Part shown: piece by piece, positions 61,561 through 64,000 of the stretch | Numbering within the stretch: the stretch's first letter is position 1 | Layout: each line of letters opens with the position of its first letter | Assembly (NCBI GenBank): GCA_020086605.1 | Contig: JACBWW010000017.1 | Coordinates: forward strand, 18,492,479-18,556,478 | Reading direction: 5' to 3' | DNA: 64,000 nucleotides | Source: Lanius collurio | Taxonomy: Eukaryota; Chordata; Aves; Passeriformes; Laniidae | Made by a program: the position numbers and the translations under genes | Notes under the pieces: model-generated | What the model was told of the DNA's origin: nothing | The model's database searches: none | Seen by the model: only the letters and a program-made list of their open reading frames with translations

Positions 61561-63879
61561 ATTAATTTCTATCTTGTGTTCACAACTATAGCTGTACAGC
61601 TGAAGAATGCTTGATATTTAGGCCTTTAAGCTTCATTTACTTATCTTTGAAAAAACTAGTGTTCAAGGTACTGTACTTTTTCTACTTTATTGCGGAGTCT
61701 GATAAATTGCTAATAATTTTAAAGATAATACCATTTAATAGAGGAAAATCTTTTTATATAATTGTGGGACATGGGTTGGGGAGTTCATGATTACTTTTTC
61801 AGTCATGTACTGATGCTGATGGCATATAGAATAATGCTTGGATAGATAAGAGTAATTATCTTTTTAGGTTGAGAGAAGAAATATCAGAAATTTATTCTAG
61901 AAAATACATTAATAAATTATTAATGATTGTATTTATGATACAAATCCAGTTGTGACCATGCTGCTTATACAATACTCTGCTGCAGAACAGATGTCATAAT
62001 TAAAATAGGCAACATTTTATGATTTGTTTTTGTAAAGTTACTAGAGCACGGCTTATATGATAACTTTGCCAGCAAATTAGGAAATAAGGAAGATATGTGG
62101 AAAATAGCTGTCTAAACTCATACATTTTTATTTTAATTTCTGTGTAACCATTTCAATTTTCCCATTTCCATGGAGTCTTTCTAAAATTGGATGAAGTCTT
62201 CCAAGAACATTGGTACTTATATTTATCGTCAAAAATATGTTGATGAAGAAACAGAGATAAGCTAGTAATAACCTGTAGGTCAGGTTTTCAGGACAAGAAA
62301 TAGAAATGCAGAGGATTTTTTAAAACCTGCTTTCTAATAAAAACAAAGTATTATATTTTGGAATAGCCAGAGTTTGTAGTGTTAGACAGCCTTTTCTTGA
62401 AGGGGGTTTCTTATATATCTTGAGTTTTTCAAATCTATTTAAAATTGTACAAGAAAAGTGCAGTATTTCTTAATATGTATATATATCTATGTGTATGTTT
62501 TTTATGCTCACTGATCTTGCAAATAACTGTTTAATCAGAGAGAGGGAATCGAACATTTGTTTCATTTTAATCAAACAAGTTTTTCTTATAGGCACACTTT
62601 CATATGATACATTATTGGCAGACTTTAAACATGTAACAGATGCCTACCTGACCATGACCCTTGTTCTTTTGCTTTCCAATGTATTAAATTGCAGATGTTA
62701 AGAGATTGGAAAATCATGTGCTGCTGCTAGTACTTTTTCAAGTTCCAGATGCAACTATATTTAAATGTTCTAACTTGTGACAGTCTCCAGAAGAACCACA
62801 TCTATGTTTTTCTCTTGGAACCACGAGAGAATACCCTTTTGGCTGTCTAGTTTTTATGTCATTACTATTATTATTTGCATTCCTGCAGTGCCCAGCAACC
62901 TGAGCTAGGTAGGCATTCTGTTCGAGTTCTCTTATCTTATTCCTGCATAAGAACAATCCAGCATGAAATGTTTCCAGCACAGAGAAATGTCATTTTGCAA
63001 ATTCTGTTCCATTGAGTCAAAGAACAAGATATGCAAAAGTGTTTTGTAGTAGCCACCTGTCCACATTTGATAACTTTTCAAATATGAATATTTTCAAAAA
63101 GCTATGCTTGGTGCCCAGAGTCTTTTCCTCAGCTTTCCGTTGTTGGGTCACTGCAGCAGCGTGGCTCACAACAGCACTAGGATATTGCCCAGCAGTCCAT
63201 TTAAGAGCACTCTGATGAATCAAGAATTTCTTCTGGTTCACAGGCATTCCTATTATCTTGTAATTTTTAATGATTTCTAATATTGCACCAACTATGTAAG
63301 CTGTTTTCCAATGCCAATGTCATCAGTTATATAGATTACTGTTTGACATGGATAGAATCAGCCTGTCCTGTTTTCTATACCTACTTACTTCAGAATATCT
63401 GTCTTTAGAGCTCGCCTCAAGATTGGCACATGGATCTGTATTGATTTACATTTCTTTCTCTCCTCTGAGAATTTACATTTGTGGATGTTGCCAGACTAAC
63501 TCAGTCAATTTACTATGGCATATTTTTAGTCTGAGTTAAATGATGGACAAGAGCAGATGATAGTTTCAAATGGGAACTATTAAAATACACTGGTCATAGA
63601 ACTGTTGTAATTTACCAGAAGCCTACAAGGGAAAAAATATGTCCCAGAAATATTTTCCTGTAGATTTAGTCCACAGAGCTGAATCAGCAGAGAAAAGTTA
63701 ATAAATTTAGAAGTTTTTATGAAGGATCCATTTACTCTCAAGAGCTTTGCTGGACTACCCTAATCTATATCAAAAATGAGGGCTTGTTGACAGGGTTAGG
63801 TGAGTGGTGAAAAACAAAAGAGACAGGAAAGACAGAACAGACATTTAGGCAAAATTGGAAGCAAAAATTGACAGAAAGC
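61561..63879. other. Non-coding stretch
   Basis: AT-rich, with no gene recognised. Frames of up to 80 codons (for example 62738-62980 minus and 63017-63247 minus) match no family I know. Confidence 0.6.
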
Positions 63880-63909
63880 AGGGAAGAAGGGGGGAAAAGG
63901 AGAAGAAGG
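63880..63909 (+). repeat. 30-nt homopurine tract
   Basis: Thirty consecutive A/G bases including a run of six G. Homopurine tracts can form triplex DNA; no function is indicated here. Confidence 0.9.
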
Positions 63910-64000
63910 CTAAACCAAAAATACTTAAAAGTGACAAGAGAGAATATATGCAAGTTGAAAATATCAGGATTTTGATTTCAGCTTAGATGGATGATATTTA

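Noticed and set aside
1..64000. Endogenous retrovirus, CRISPR array, operon, rRNA or CpG island
   Set aside because: No LTR pair, gag/pol/env-like text, regularly spaced repeats, rRNA text or high-CpG segment was seen on either strand.

Overview
This window looks like vertebrate, most likely bird, non-coding DNA: an intergenic stretch or the inside of very long introns. I found no exon set, operon, tRNA, rRNA or CRISPR array that I can defend. The sequence is AT-rich (by eye about 38-40% GC, not computed), CpG-poor, and dense in stop codons in all frames. Nearly every long open frame is of a length expected by chance. The organism call rests on the only recognisable protein homology, two damaged copies of a CR1 non-LTR retrotransposon, plus short CR1 3' tails ending in the typical ATTCTRTG-type octamer repeat. 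CR1 with otherwise few interspersed repeats is typical of birds; a crocodilian or turtle is possible but less likely.

Layout. 1-4080: no recognisable feature. 4081-4230: a minus-strand CR1 tail next to a (TTTTG)n repeat. 4231-24744: non-coding, with a 26-bp tandem duplication (7391-7440), a perfect 10-bp-stem palindrome (8248-8270), several homopolymer runs, a G-quadruplex-prone tract on the minus strand (18116-18156), a possible regulatory block (19025-19335) and a possible plus-strand CR1 tail (about 21150-21184). 24745-25885: plus-strand CR1 reverse-transcriptase remnant, frameshifted and with its catalytic motif A aspartates replaced. 25886-46361: non-coding, holding the longest open frame (30760-31374, 204 codons, unrecognised), inverted repeats and possible regulatory blocks. 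46362-47180: a second plus-strand CR1 copy lacking almost the whole RT domain. 47181-60819: AT-rich, with a GATA repeat, a minus-strand CR1 tail (52678-52712), a weak terminal-exon candidate (53048-53164) and a GC-rich patch (54290-54660). 60820-61560: the best candidate for a conserved regulatory element, judged from local CpG retention and texture only. 61561-64000: non-coding, ending in a homopurine tract.

No genes act together here. The plausible biology is decayed CR1 activity and perhaps distal enhancers of a neighbouring gene outside the window. I did not find a new biological system. The items most worth checking are the 60820-61560 block, the two complementary CR1 remnants, and the 8248 palindrome.
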